Source: Prevotella sp.
Lineage (GTDB): Bacteria > Bacteroidota > Bacteroidia > Bacteroidales > Bacteroidaceae
Assembly (NCBI GenBank): GCA_003483565.1
Contig: DMYZ01000277.1
Location: 1-24,522, forward strand
Direction: 5' to 3'
Length of the DNA: 24,522 nucleotides
Shown here: positions 1-8,743 of the stretch, piece after piece
Layout of the letters: the number at the start of each line of letters is the position of its first letter
Position numbering within the stretch: the stretch's first letter is position 1
The notes under the pieces: model-generated
The model's database searches: none
Told to the model about the DNA's origin: nothing
Seen by the model: the letters and a program-made list of their open reading frames with translations, nothing else
Translations under genes and position numbers: made by a program

Positions 1-71
1 AAAGGCGATTTTTATTTATCAAAACTAAAAAACTTAAAAAAGCACAAAATATTCTATATAATAAGGTGAAA

Positions 72-94
72 GCAAAAGTTTTATTTACTTTTGC
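72..94 (+). promoter_or_regulatory. Putative topA promoter -7 box inside a small inverted repeat
   Basis: TACTTTTG at 86-93 fits the Bacteroides -7 consensus TAnnTTTG and lies 26 nt before the topA start. It overlaps a perfect 8-bp inverted repeat, GCAAAAGT (72-79) and ACTTTTGC (87-94). I see no clear TTTG -33 box at the expected distance. The repeat could be an operator or chance. Confidence 0.5.
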
Positions 95-119
95 GCCCTA
101 AATAAGTATATATCCGATT

Positions 120-2459
120 ATGCAAGAAAATCTAGTTATAGTCGAGAGCCCTGCAAAGGCAAAGACAATTCAAAAGTTTTTAGGTGATGATTACAAAGTC
201 ATGTCCTCCTACGGGCATATTCGTGATCTGAAGAAAAAAGAACTGAGCATTGATAAAGACACACTGGAACCTCACTACGAGATTCCTGAAGAAAAGGCAA
301 AACTGGTATCTGATCTGAAGAGCAGTGCCAAGAAGGCTAAAAAGATATGGCTTGCATCCGATGAGGACCGCGAGGGAGAAGCCATATCCTGGCACCTCTG
401 TGAAGTACTCGGACTTGATGAAGCCAAGACCAGCCGTATCGTTTTCCATGAAATTACCAAACCGGCTATTCTCAACGCAATCAACAATCCGAGACATCTG
501 GACATGAATCTTGTCAATGCACAGCAAGCCCGACGTGTCCTAGACCGTCTGGTAGGTTTTAAACTATCCCCTGTTCTTTGGCGCAAGGTAAAACCGGCAC
601 TCTCTGCCGGACGTGTTCAAAGTGTAGCCGTAAGACTCATTGTGGAGCGTGAACGTGAGATACAAAACTTCAAGAGCGAGATTTTCTATCGTGTAAATGG
701 AACTTTCGCCCTCATATCAACTAACGGCTCTGCCTCTGAAGTAAAGGCAGAACTGGACAAACGCTTCAAAACTTATGAAGAAGTAACTGACTTTTTGGAA
801 AGCTGCAAGCAGGCTTCCTTCGCAGTAGAAGGAGTAACTAAAAAGCCTTTGAAGCGTACTCCTGCACCTCCATTTACAACTTCCACCTTACAACAGGAAG
901 CTGCCCGCAAGCTAGGATTCACTGTAAGTCAGACTATGATGATAGCGCAACGACTTTATGAAAGTGGACTCATCACTTATATGCGAACTGACTCTGTCAA
1001 CTTGTCTACACTCTGCATCAATGCCAGTAAGGATGAGATTATCAGACTCTATGGAAAGGAATATAGCAATCCGCGTAATTATGTTACGCATTCCAAAGGT
1101 GCACAGGAGGCCCACGAAGCAATTCGCCCTACCAACATGAGTAATATTGAAATAGAAGGTACTACTCAGGAACGACGTCTTTATGACCTGATATGGAAAC
1201 GTACATCCGCTTCACAAATGGCAGATGCAAAAATAGAAAAGACAACTGTCAATATTGGCATCAGCACGGTCAGCGAGCGTTTCGTCGCTACAGGTGAAAC
1301 CATTGCTTTCGACGGATTCATGAAAGTTTACCATGAATCAACCGACGATGAAGACAATGCTGAAAATGCTGTTCATATTCTTCCGGCTATCAAGACGGGG
1401 GATCTGCTTCAACGCCGGGAAATCAGTTCTACCCAACGCTTCTCACAGGCTCCGGCACGCTTTACGGAAGCAAGTCTGGTACACAAGCTTGAAGAACTAG
1501 GCATAGGCCGTCCATCTACTTATGCACCAACCATCAGTACTATCCAGCAACGAGAGTATGTTCAAAAAGGGGATAAAACGGGTGTAGAACGCATTTATAC
1601 TATCGACATTCTCAAAGGCATCCAAATTACTCAGAAAAAGAAAAAAGAAATAACGGGGTCTGATAAGGGGAAACTCGTTCCCACTGATATCGGCATCGTC
1701 GTCAATGATTTCCTGATTGAAAATTTCCCGGAAATTATGGATTACAACTTCACGGCAAAAGTTGAACAGCAGTTCGACCGTATCGCTGAGGGCAAGGAAG
1801 AGTGGAAGAAGATGATGAAAGACTTCGACATTAAATTTGAGCCTATCGTCAATCAGGTCATGAATGCACGCAGTGAACACAAAGCCGGTGAACGTCAGTT
1901 AGGTATTGACCCGAAAAGCGGTAAGCCTGTATTTGTTAAGATAGGACGATTTGGTCCTGTGGTACAAATAGGTTCAGCCGAAGATGAAGAAAAGCCTCGC
2001 TTCTCGCAGATGCCTGCAAACAAGAGTATAGAAACAATCACTCTTGAAGAAGCTCTGGAACTCTTCAAACTTCCACGTGAAGTAGGAAAATATCAAGATT
2101 CCACCGTTACCATCGGAGCAGGCCGCTTTGGACCATACGTACTTCATAACAAGAAATATGTATCTATACCGAAGGATATAGATCCTATGAATATTACTCT
2201 GGAACAGGCTATCAAACTTATTGATGCTAAAATAGAGCAAGAGAAGAAACGGCATATCAAGAAGTTTGAGGAAGATGAGAAAATTGAAATCCTCAACGGA
2301 CGTTATGGTCCTTACATTGCTTATGATGGCAAGAACTACCGCCTGCCTAAAGCAAACCATGAGCATCCTGAAGAACTTACTTATGAGCAATGCATGGATA
2401 TCATCAAGAATCAGCCGGAACCGAAAACAAGGACAAGAAGAAAAGTAACTAAAAAGTGA
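120..2459 (+). CDS. topA: DNA topoisomerase I (type IA)
   Basis: Relaxes negative supercoils by passing a strand through a transient single-strand break, which limits hypernegative supercoiling behind RNA polymerase. The TOPRIM domain opens at VIVESPAKAKTI (residues 6-17) and has the metal-binding DxDxE set at D81, D83 and E85. The catalytic tyrosine is Y287 in GLITYMRTDS. The C-terminal third has at least three glycine-rich repeats of the GRFGP/GRYGP type (around residues 610, 665 and 725) and no cysteine zinc fingers, unlike the E. coli enzyme. This is usual for Bacteroidetes. The 779-aa length is normal. The stop overlaps the aroK start by 4 bp, so the two are probably cotranscribed and translationally coupled. 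Confidence 0.98.
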   Translation: MQENLVIVESPAKAKTIQKFLGDDYKVMSSYGHIRDLKKKELSIDKDTLEPHYEIPEEKAKLVSDLKSSAKKAKKIWLASDEDREGEAISWHLCEVLGLDEAKTSRIVFHEITKPAILNAINNPRHLDMNLVNAQQARRVLDRLVGFKLSPVLWRKVKPALSAGRVQSVAVRLIVEREREIQNFKSEIFYRVNGTFALISTNGSASEVKAELDKRFKTYEEVTDFLESCKQASFAVEGVTKKPLKRTPAPPFTTSTLQQEAARKLGFTVSQTMMIAQRLYESGLITYMRTDSVNLSTLCINASKDEIIRLYGKEYSNPRNYVTHSKGAQEAHEAIRPTNMSNIEIEGTTQERRLYDLIWKRTSASQMADAKIEKTTVNIGISTVSERFVATGETIAFDGFMKVYHESTDDEDNAENAVHILPAIKTGDLLQRREISSTQRFSQAPARFTEASLVHKLEELGIGRPSTYAPTISTIQQREYVQKGDKTGVERIYTIDILKGIQITQKKKKEITGSDKGKLVPTDIGIVVNDFLIENFPEIMDYNFTAKVEQQFDRIAEGKEEWKKMMKDFDIKFEPIVNQVMNARSEHKAGERQLGIDPKSGKPVFVKIGRFGPVVQIGSAEDEEKPRFSQMPANKSIETITLEEALELFKLPREVGKYQDSTVTIGAGRFGPYVLHNKKYVSIPKDIDPMNITLEQAIKLIDAKIEQEKKRHIKKFEEDEKIEILNGRYGPYIAYDGKNYRLPKANHEHPEELTYEQCMDIIKNQPEPKTRTRRKVTKK

Positions 2460-2983
2460 AAAGAATCATTATTCTCGGATACATGGGTGCTGGTAAAACA
2501 ACTATCGGCAAGGCACTTGCCAAGGACCTCGGGCTGGAATTCTATGATCTTGACTGGTATATAGAAAACAGGATGCGCAAGACCGTAAAACAAATTTTTG
2601 ATGAGTCTGGCGAAGAAGGGTTCCGAAAGATAGAACATAACATGCTGCATGAAGTTGCTGAATTTGAAAACGTCATTATCAGCTGCGGTGGCGGTACGCC
2701 CTGTTTCTTCGATAACATCGAATACATGAATCTTCAGGGGGAGACACTTTACTTGAAAGCGACTCCGGAAGTCCTTTACGGACATTTAAAAATGGGGAAG
2801 ACGATACGCCCCCTGCTTCTCAATAAGACGCCGGAAGAAGTTCAGGTTTTTATCCGGGAACAATTGATACAGCGCGAGCCTTTCTATAAGAAAGCAAAAC
2901 ACATCCTTGACGTAAATCTGATGAATAATTACGAAAAGATACAGATCTCTGTAAAAGAAGCAAGAGAATTACTGAATATTTAA
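2456..2983 (+). CDS. aroK: Shikimate kinase
   Basis: Phosphorylates shikimate to shikimate 3-phosphate with ATP, the fifth step of chorismate and aromatic amino acid synthesis, in the cytoplasm. The P-loop is GYMGAGKTT (residues 8-16). The shikimate-binding acidic pair is D31/D33 in FYDLDWYIE, followed by FRKIE and the ISCGGGTP glycine loop near residue 76. The LID region contains the conserved arginine in TIRPLLL. At 175 aa it has the usual family length. The start is GTG within the GTGA that also holds the topA stop, and no in-frame ATG lies near it. speA follows after 9 nt. Confidence 0.96.
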   Translation: MKRIIILGYMGAGKTTIGKALAKDLGLEFYDLDWYIENRMRKTVKQIFDESGEEGFRKIEHNMLHEVAEFENVIISCGGGTPCFFDNIEYMNLQGETLYLKATPEVLYGHLKMGKTIRPLLLNKTPEEVQVFIREQLIQREPFYKKAKHILDVNLMNNYEKIQISVKEARELLNI

Positions 2984-2992
2984 AAGACAGAA

Positions 2993-4894
2993 ATGAAGAA
3001 ATGGACAATTGAAGATTCGAAGGAGCTCTATAACATCAATGGTTGGGGTACTTCTTATTTTGATATCAACGATAAGGGCGATGTCTTTGTAAAACCTTGT
3101 AAAGACAATGTACAGATCGACTTGCGTGACATAATGGACGAGCTTGCCCTGCGCGATGTCACTCCTCCGGTTCTGCTTCGTTTCCCGGATATTCTGGATA
3201 ATCGTATTGAAAAGATTGCGAGCTGCTTCGATAAAGCCAAAAAGGAGTACGATTTCAAAGCAGAGAACTTCATCATCTACCCTATTAAAGTAAATCAGAT
3301 GCAGCCTGTCGTAGAAGAAATCATCTCTCACGGCCGCAAATTTAACCTTGGACTGGAAGCAGGATCAAAACCAGAGCTCCATGCTGTCATCGCTGTTCAA
3401 TGTCAGAGCGACTCTCTCATTATCTGCAATGGCTATAAAGATGAAAATTATATAGAGCTTGCTCTCCTCGCTCAAAAGATGGGAAAACGGATATTCATCG
3501 TCATCGAGAAACTCAATGAACTGGATATCATAGCCCGCGTAGCAAAAAAACTAAATGTACGCCCCAATTTGGGTATACGCATCAAACTGGCTTCTTCCGG
3601 TTCTGGGAAATGGGAAGAAAGTGGCGGTGATGCCTCTAAGTTCGGTCTTACTTCCTCCGAGCTGTTGGATGCACTGAAACGTCTTAACGAAGTTGGTCTA
3701 CAAGACTGTCTGCGCCTCATCCATTTTCATATTGGAAGCCAGATCACTAAAATCCGTCGCATACAGACAGCCCTTCGTGAAGCAGCACAATTCTATGTCG
3801 GCCTTCATAAAATGGGCTACAATGTCGATTTTGTTGATTGTGGAGGTGGCCTTGGTGTCGACTATGACGGTACACGTTCTTCATATAGTGAAAGTTCTGT
3901 CAATTACTCTATCCAAGAATACGTTAATGACTGCGTTTACACTTTTGTAGATGCTGCTGACAAGAATAACATCAATCATCCGAATATCATTACCGAGAGC
4001 GGACGTAGTCTGGCTGCTCACCATTCAGTATTGGTTATCGACGTTCTTGAAACCGCCTCGCTTCCGGAGATGCCGGAGGAATTCGAAGCAAAGGAAAGCG
4101 ACCATCAGCTGGTAAAAGACCTTTATGAAATATGGGATAACCTGAACACGCGCTCTATGCTTGAGGATTGGCACGATGCAGAACAGATACGAGAAGAAGC
4201 TCTTGAACTTTTCTCCCATGGACTTGTCGATCTGAAAACCCGTGCAGAGATTGAATCCATGTACTGGAGCGTCTGCCATGAAATAAACAACCTGGCCAAG
4301 TCAATGAAACATGTGCCGGATGAACTGAGAGGACTGGACAAGCTCCTTGCGGATAAATACTTCTGCAATTTCTCACTTTTCCAAAGTCTTCCGGACAGCT
4401 GGGCTATTGACCAACTGTTCCCTGTAATGCCTATTCAGAGACTCAACGAACGTCCCACTCGTAATGCGACACTTCAAGATATTACCTGTGACAGTGATGG
4501 TAAAATTAGCAACTTCATTGCCGGCGGACATGCCAGCCATGTTCTTCCCGTACATCCCTTAAAAAAGGGAGAGCCTTATTATCTGGGAGTATTCCTTGTA
4601 GGAGCTTACCAAGAGATTCTCGGTGACATGCACAACCTCTTCGGAGACACGAATGCCGCACATATTACTATCAAAGACGGGAAATATAATATCGACCAGA
4701 TTTATGATGGCGAGACCGTAGAGGAAGTTCTTGAATACGTCCAGTATAATCCGAAGAAACTTGTCCGCCAACTCGAACAGTGGGTAACGAAAAGTGTCAA
4801 TCAAGGCAAACTGTCACTTGATGAGGGCAAAGAATTTCTAAGCAATTACCGCTCCGGACTCTATGGTTATACTTATCTGAAAAATAACAAATAA
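2993..4894 (+). CDS. speA: Biosynthetic arginine decarboxylase (SpeA type)
   Basis: PLP enzyme that decarboxylates arginine to agmatine, the first step of the agmatine route to putrescine and spermidine. It has the fold III (alanine racemase-like) barrel. The PLP lysine is K99 in IIYPIKVNQ. Other signatures are HFHIGSQ, the phosphate-binding DCGGGLGVDYDG, and ITESGRSLAAHH. ITCDSDGK near residue 505 supplies the C-terminal cysteine and aspartate expected to bind substrate from the partner subunit. The 633-aa length matches SpeA. It sits between aroK (9 nt upstream) and argB (47 nt downstream). The neighbourhood therefore links arginine synthesis with arginine use for polyamines. Confidence 0.96.
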   Translation: MKKWTIEDSKELYNINGWGTSYFDINDKGDVFVKPCKDNVQIDLRDIMDELALRDVTPPVLLRFPDILDNRIEKIASCFDKAKKEYDFKAENFIIYPIKVNQMQPVVEEIISHGRKFNLGLEAGSKPELHAVIAVQCQSDSLIICNGYKDENYIELALLAQKMGKRIFIVIEKLNELDIIARVAKKLNVRPNLGIRIKLASSGSGKWEESGGDASKFGLTSSELLDALKRLNEVGLQDCLRLIHFHIGSQITKIRRIQTALREAAQFYVGLHKMGYNVDFVDCGGGLGVDYDGTRSSYSESSVNYSIQEYVNDCVYTFVDAADKNNINHPNIITESGRSLAAHHSVLVIDVLETASLPEMPEEFEAKESDHQLVKDLYEIWDNLNTRSMLEDWHDAEQIREEALELFSHGLVDLKTRAEIESMYWSVCHEINNLAKSMKHVPDELRGLDKLLADKYFCNFSLFQSLPDSWAIDQLFPVMPIQRLNERPTRNATLQDITCDSDGKISNFIAGGHASHVLPVHPLKKGEPYYLGVFLVGAYQEILGDMHNLFGDTNAAHITIKDGKYNIDQIYDGETVEEVLEYVQYNPKKLVRQLEQWVTKSVNQGKLSLDEGKEFLSNYRSGLYGYTYLKNNK

Positions 4895-4941
4895 AAGGAG
4901 TACTCTTATCCCGGGTACCCCTCTTTATAAAAGCATACAAG

Positions 4942-5718
4942 ATGAAACAGAAGATCACTGTCGTAAAAGTTGGTGGTGCCATTGTGGAAGACGAACATCA
5001 TCTGGATGAACTATTAGACCATTTTGCTGCCATCAAAGGTCGCAAGATACTTATTCATGGCGGAGGGCGCCAGGCAACGAAGATAGCTTCATCCCTGGGC
5101 ATGGAAAGTAAAATGGTAAATGGCCGCCGCATTACCGATGCTGACATGCTGAATGTGGTTACAATGGTCTACGGAGGCCTCGTCAATAAAAATATTGTAG
5201 CCCGCCTGCAAGCCCGCAATACAAATGCCTTAGGCCTTACTGGAGCGGACATGGATCTTATCCGAAGTCATAAGCGCCCTCTTAAGGACGGTATTGATTA
5301 TGGTTTTGTTGGTGACGTAGAGAGAATCAACGGTTTTGAACTTCGGAATATCATTGAACAAGACCTTGTTCCTGTTATGGCTCCCCTTACCCACGATGGT
5401 CAGGGGAATATACTTAACACCAACGCTGATACCATTGCTTCTGAAACAGCCAAGGCTCTCGCCCGCTTCTATGATGTAACTTTAATCTACAGCTTTGAAA
5501 AAAAAGGCGTTTTAAATAATCCGGCCGATGAAGAGAGCGTGATACCAGTCATCACGCGCAACGATTTCAACCGCTATGTAATCGAAGGAATAGTAGCTGG
5601 AGGCATGATTCCCAAATTGGAAAATGCTCTTGCTGCTATAGATAATGGAGTCCGTCAGGTCATTATCACACAGGCAACAGCCATTGACGGAAAGCACGGA
5701 ACCATCATTAAGAAATAG
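4942..5718 (+). CDS. argB: Acetylglutamate kinase
   Basis: Phosphorylates N-acetylglutamate (or N-succinylglutamate, the variant known in Bacteroides), the second step of arginine synthesis. Sequence signatures of the amino acid kinase fold are KVGGAIVED at residues 9-17, the substrate and phosphate loop ILIHGGGRQATKI near residue 37, NADTIAS, and the C-terminal GGMIPKLENAL. The 258-aa length is normal. It has the position expected of the last gene of the topA-aroK-speA-argB run. The acetyl versus succinyl preference cannot be read from the sequence with confidence. Confidence 0.93.
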   Translation: MKQKITVVKVGGAIVEDEHHLDELLDHFAAIKGRKILIHGGGRQATKIASSLGMESKMVNGRRITDADMLNVVTMVYGGLVNKNIVARLQARNTNALGLTGADMDLIRSHKRPLKDGIDYGFVGDVERINGFELRNIIEQDLVPVMAPLTHDGQGNILNTNADTIASETAKALARFYDVTLIYSFEKKGVLNNPADEESVIPVITRNDFNRYVIEGIVAGGMIPKLENALAAIDNGVRQVIITQATAIDGKHGTIIKK

Positions 5719-5757
5719 TTAACAACTATTAAATTTTCGAGAAAGTCAGCTTTCGCT

Positions 5758-5782
5758 GTAACTTCTCTTATATCCAATCGTC
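5758..5782 (+). promoter_or_regulatory. Putative ECF-type (autoregulatory) promoter
   Basis: GTAAC at 5758-5762 and CGTC at 5779-5782 are separated by 16 nt, 18 nt before the ECF sigma start. ECF sigma factors generally recognise an AAC-type -35 and a CGT-type -10 box with 16-17 nt spacing, so this fits self-activation of the sigma gene. No TAnnTTTG housekeeping box is seen in this gap. Confidence 0.45.
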
Positions 5783-5799
5783 ATTATTACAGAGAGCAG

Positions 5800-6312
5800 A
5801 TGAAAAAGATCAGTTTCCAAAACGATGTATTGCCGCTGAAGAATATGCTTTACCGGCTCGCTCTTCGCATTACGCTTAACAGTGCAGAAGCAGAAGACAT
5901 CGTACAGGATACGCTGATTAAAGTCTGGAATAACCGAGACAATTGGGAAAAGATAGACTCTATCGAAGCTTATTGTCTTACTATTACAAGAAATCTGTCA
6001 CTCGACCGAAACAAGAAGATGGATAATCAACATCAGTCGATTGAGGAAAAACAGATAGACAAACCAGACCAGTCATCCAATCCCTTTGAGGACATGAACC
6101 GCAAGGATCTCATTAACCTCATAAAGAGACTTATAGATGAATTACCCGAGAAACAGCGAAGTTGCATACAACTGAGAGATTTTGAAGGAAAGAGCTACAA
6201 GGAAATTGCCATTGTACTGGACATTACTGAAGAGCAAGTAAAAATAAACATCTTCAGAGCCCGTCAGGCAATCAAGAAAAAATATCAAGGATTTGACAAT
6301 TATGGATTATAA
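5800..6312 (+). CDS. RNA polymerase ECF-type sigma factor
   Basis: A 170-aa group IV sigma factor that directs RNA polymerase to a small regulon. Region 2 spans about residues 15-45 with the core-binding stretch AEAEDIVQDTLIKVWNNRD. Region 4 spans about residues 108-160 with ELPEKQRSCIQLRDFEGKS and the helix-turn-helix YKEIAIVLDITEEQVKINIFRAR. There is no region 1.1 or 3, as expected for ECF factors. The next gene overlaps its end and encodes a single-pass membrane protein, the usual layout for a sigma/anti-sigma pair. The signal it answers to is unknown. Confidence 0.93.
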   Translation: MKKISFQNDVLPLKNMLYRLALRITLNSAEAEDIVQDTLIKVWNNRDNWEKIDSIEAYCLTITRNLSLDRNKKMDNQHQSIEEKQIDKPDQSSNPFEDMNRKDLINLIKRLIDELPEKQRSCIQLRDFEGKSYKEIAIVLDITEEQVKINIFRARQAIKKKYQGFDNYGL

Positions 6313-6811
6313 GTACATCAAACAACTTTTGGATCGTTACTGGAAAGGAGTGACTACTCTTGAAGAAGAGGAAATCCTTCGTGCATTCTTCAGTCAGGAG
6401 GATGTTCCAGTTGAGCTAAAGCCTTATCAAACTCTGTTCACTTACGAGCAGAACGAGACAAAGGAGGATGTTTTAGATGAAGACTTTGACCAAAAGATCA
6501 TGTCTGTCATTGAGATGGAAAAGAAAGAAGAAAATAAGGTAAGAAAACCGCATATCCTTTCCATCACCCAAAGTCTGAAACCGTTATTCAAGGCTGCAGC
6601 TGTTGTCGCCATCTTCCTTACCTTAGGGAATGCCGCTCAAGTAGCTTTTAATGGTGATGACGACCAGAGCACAGCGGATACAGCAGGAACAGAGCAGCAA
6701 CTCCATCAAGGTGCCTCCGTTGCTATGGGAGACTCCGCATCTGAAGTTATGGACAGCCTGCAACACAGCAGTATTGAGCAGGTGACTCCATCAGCAACTA
6801 TTATTAAATGA
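6302..6811 (+). CDS. Putative membrane-anchored anti-sigma factor
   Basis: About 169 aa. The cytoplasmic N-terminal part (YIKQLLDRYWKGVTTLEEE) resembles the start of Bacteroidales anti-sigma-like proteins that lack a zinc motif. One hydrophobic segment (KAAAVVAIFLTLGNAAQVAF, about residues 95-115) follows, then an acidic, low-complexity tail rich in S, T, Q and D that would be periplasmic. I chose ATG at 6302; a TTG at 6293 in the same frame would add three residues. With ATG it overlaps the sigma gene by 11 nt, which implies coupling. Role as sigma inhibitor is inferred from position and topology, not from a recognised catalytic motif. Confidence 0.7.
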   Translation: MDYKYIKQLLDRYWKGVTTLEEEEILRAFFSQEDVPVELKPYQTLFTYEQNETKEDVLDEDFDQKIMSVIEMEKKEENKVRKPHILSITQSLKPLFKAAAVVAIFLTLGNAAQVAFNGDDDQSTADTAGTEQQLHQGASVAMGDSASEVMDSLQHSSIEQVTPSATIIK

Positions 6812-6911
6812 AATATTTCTATGCTTTCTCTATAAAATCATGTTTAGTAAAACAATTCTGAAACTGTGAAGTTTCAATTCTCTCAAATTTTTCATAACAT
6901 ACTAACGTAAG

Positions 6912-6952
6912 AGCCCCGCAACTCATGAAGAGTTGTGGGGCTTATTTTTTTT
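6912..6952 (+). terminator. Rho-independent terminator after the sigma operon
   Basis: A 13-bp stem (6912-6924 with 6930-6942, one G-U pair) with a 5-nt ATGAA loop is followed by TATTTTTTTT. It ends the forward transcripts. The reverse side of the stem has no U-run, so it probably does not stop the convergent CPBP operon. Confidence 0.92.
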
Positions 6953-6966
6953 ATCATTTCACGAAA

Positions 6967-7797
6967 CTATTCTTTTGCTCTCTTCATCCTTCCATACAAT
7001 TGGAAAATGCTAGGGATAACAATGCAAAAGGAAAAAATCAATCCACCCGTCATAAGACGTTGATTACCGTGAAAGAAGTCTATAAGTTTCCCGTCTTCCA
7101 TCTGTGGCATCAAATTAAACAGAATATAAGCCACACTGTTGTTAACCCAATGAAGGATCAATCCGGGAAGAATACTGCCTGTACGGTAATACATCCATCC
7201 AAGAAGCAAACCGATAACTGCAGCATAAGCACCTTGTGCGAAATTTCCATGCACTAAGCCAAAAAGCAAAGCAGAAATAAGAATCGGAATCCAATGCCAC
7301 TTGTCGGAAAACACACCTAATAAAGAACGGAGTATAGCACCGCGAAAGACTGTCTCTTCTGCAATAGGAGCCAGCAGCCCGATCGCAACATATCCCCAAG
7401 GTTCCCTCATCACACCATCAAAGAGCTTCTGATAAGCAGGATCCATCACTATTTGTAATTTTTCCTCAATCCATTCTGCAGGCAAAATAATCCCCAGGGA
7501 AAGAAGTATTATCCACAGAAAAACATTCCAGGGACGGCTGCGCAAATACTTTCTTGACATCGGGGTCCATTTCAAGCGTGCAAAGAGAAGTATGGTCAGA
7601 AGGCTGCTCAAAACCGTACTGATTGCCAGCACAGCTCCATATTTGCCTGTAGCCATACCATAAATAGCTTCTTTGACCTTCATATTTCTCATATAGCCCA
7701 GCAAAGCTGCTGTTCCATACTCCACTGCTATTTGTATTACAGCGAATGCTATCAAAAACAAGATAACATCTAAAAACACCTTAATTTTCTTATTCAT
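6967..7797 (-). CDS. CPBP family intramembrane metalloprotease (CAAX protease/bacteriocin-processing)
   Basis: A 276-aa polytopic membrane protein of the Abi/CPBP (Rce1-like) family of intramembrane glutamate proteases. The diagnostic EExxxR motif is E147-E148-x3-R152 in PIAEETVFRG. The second motif, FGLVHGNFAQG, supplies H183. The third, ILHWVNNSV, supplies another conserved His and Asn. The N-terminal 30 residues form a first membrane helix. It is the last gene of the HAD-ribF-CPBP operon, and its start overlaps the ribF stop by 8 nt. The substrate is unknown; family members range from bacteriocin immunity to membrane protein processing. Confidence 0.88.
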   Translation of the reverse strand: MNKKIKVFLDVILFLIAFAVIQIAVEYGTAALLGYMRNMKVKEAIYGMATGKYGAVLAISTVLSSLLTILLFARLKWTPMSRKYLRSRPWNVFLWIILLSLGIILPAEWIEEKLQIVMDPAYQKLFDGVMREPWGYVAIGLLAPIAEETVFRGAILRSLLGVFSDKWHWIPILISALLFGLVHGNFAQGAYAAVIGLLLGWMYYRTGSILPGLILHWVNNSVAYILFNLMPQMEDGKLIDFFHGNQRLMTGGLIFSFCIVIPSIFQLYGRMKRAKE

Positions 7798-8737
7798 AAT
7801 ATTTTTTCTTATTCAATTTTTCTCTTACGACCTTCTCATCCTTCTTTAATTGTATCGCGAGATCATCAATATTATTGAATTTTATATCAGGACGAATAAA
7901 ACAAATAAAGCTCACATGAATCTGTCTGCCATAAATATTCTTTTCAAAATCAAAAATATTAACTTCCAGAGAACGACTCTTGCCGCTAAAGGTTGGCCGG
8001 GTACCAATATCCATCATTCCCTGATAAACCCCGGCAATCCCTTCTATCGTCACCTCTACGGCATACACACCATTCGCCGGAATTAGTTTATGCCTCGTTT
8101 CCATAGAGATGTTTGCTGTAGGATATCCCAGTTTCCTGCCATTTTGAAAACCATGAATAACTTCTCCTGTTATGGAATACGGATATCCCAGATATTCACA
8201 AGCAATATTTACTTCACCCTTTTTAAGCAATCCCCGAATATAAGTAGAACTGATATTGACATCATGAAGCTTATAGACAGGATTCCGTATCACCTCAATG
8301 CCGAGTTCCCTGCCATATTTCACATAATCATCGAACCCTTCCTCACGGTTATGTCCAAACTTATTATCATAACCAATATAAAGTTTCCTTACATTCAACC
8401 GGTTGCGAAGAACCTTTTCCATAAACTTATAGGCAGAAAGCTGTGCCATATCCCTGTCAAAATGCAGTAAAGCACAGTTATCAACTTGATTCTTTTCCAA
8501 CAGCTGCAACTTCTCTTCAAGGCAACTCAGCATCTCCGGCTGATAATCTTGATTCAGGACTTTACGCGGATGTTCATCAAAAGTAATCACAGTAGACTCC
8601 ATACCATCAGCCTTAGCCGCCTTCACCAAATGATCCAAAAGGAACTGATGCCCCTTGTGAACACCATCAAAGAAGCCAATAGTCGCGACACATGGTCTCA
8701 TACCAGTCAATTTATCATCGATTACAACAATTCGCAT
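7790..8737 (-). CDS. ribF: Bifunctional riboflavin kinase / FAD synthetase
   Basis: Converts riboflavin to FMN and then FAD, using two ATP. The N-terminal FAD synthetase (nucleotidyltransferase) half has the HxGH-type motif GFFDGVHKGH at residues 21-30, YIGYDNKFG near residue 122, and the ISSTYIRGLL motif. The C-terminal riboflavin kinase barrel starts near residue 190 with ITGEVIHGFQNGRKLGYPTAN, the flavin and ATP binding loop, and continues with GVYQGMMDIGTRPTF. The 315-aa length is typical. The gap to the upstream HAD gene is 6 nt. Since some HAD phosphatases act on flavin nucleotides, a flavin link with that neighbour is possible but unproven. Confidence 0.95.
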   Translation of the reverse strand: MRIVVIDDKLTGMRPCVATIGFFDGVHKGHQFLLDHLVKAAKADGMESTVITFDEHPRKVLNQDYQPEMLSCLEEKLQLLEKNQVDNCALLHFDRDMAQLSAYKFMEKVLRNRLNVRKLYIGYDNKFGHNREEGFDDYVKYGRELGIEVIRNPVYKLHDVNISSTYIRGLLKKGEVNIACEYLGYPYSITGEVIHGFQNGRKLGYPTANISMETRHKLIPANGVYAVEVTIEGIAGVYQGMMDIGTRPTFSGKSRSLEVNIFDFEKNIYGRQIHVSFICFIRPDIKFNNIDDLAIQLKKDEKVVREKLNKKKYYE

Positions 8738-8743
8738 CTTAAC

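Noticed and set aside
51..77. CDS or small RNA before topA
   Set aside because: Only AT-rich sequence and a promoter-like box are visible.
4895..4941. GGGTACCC palindrome and imperfect inverted repeat between speA and argB
   Set aside because: Short, with mismatched arms, no U-run and no promoter boxes. Not enough to call an attenuator or terminator.
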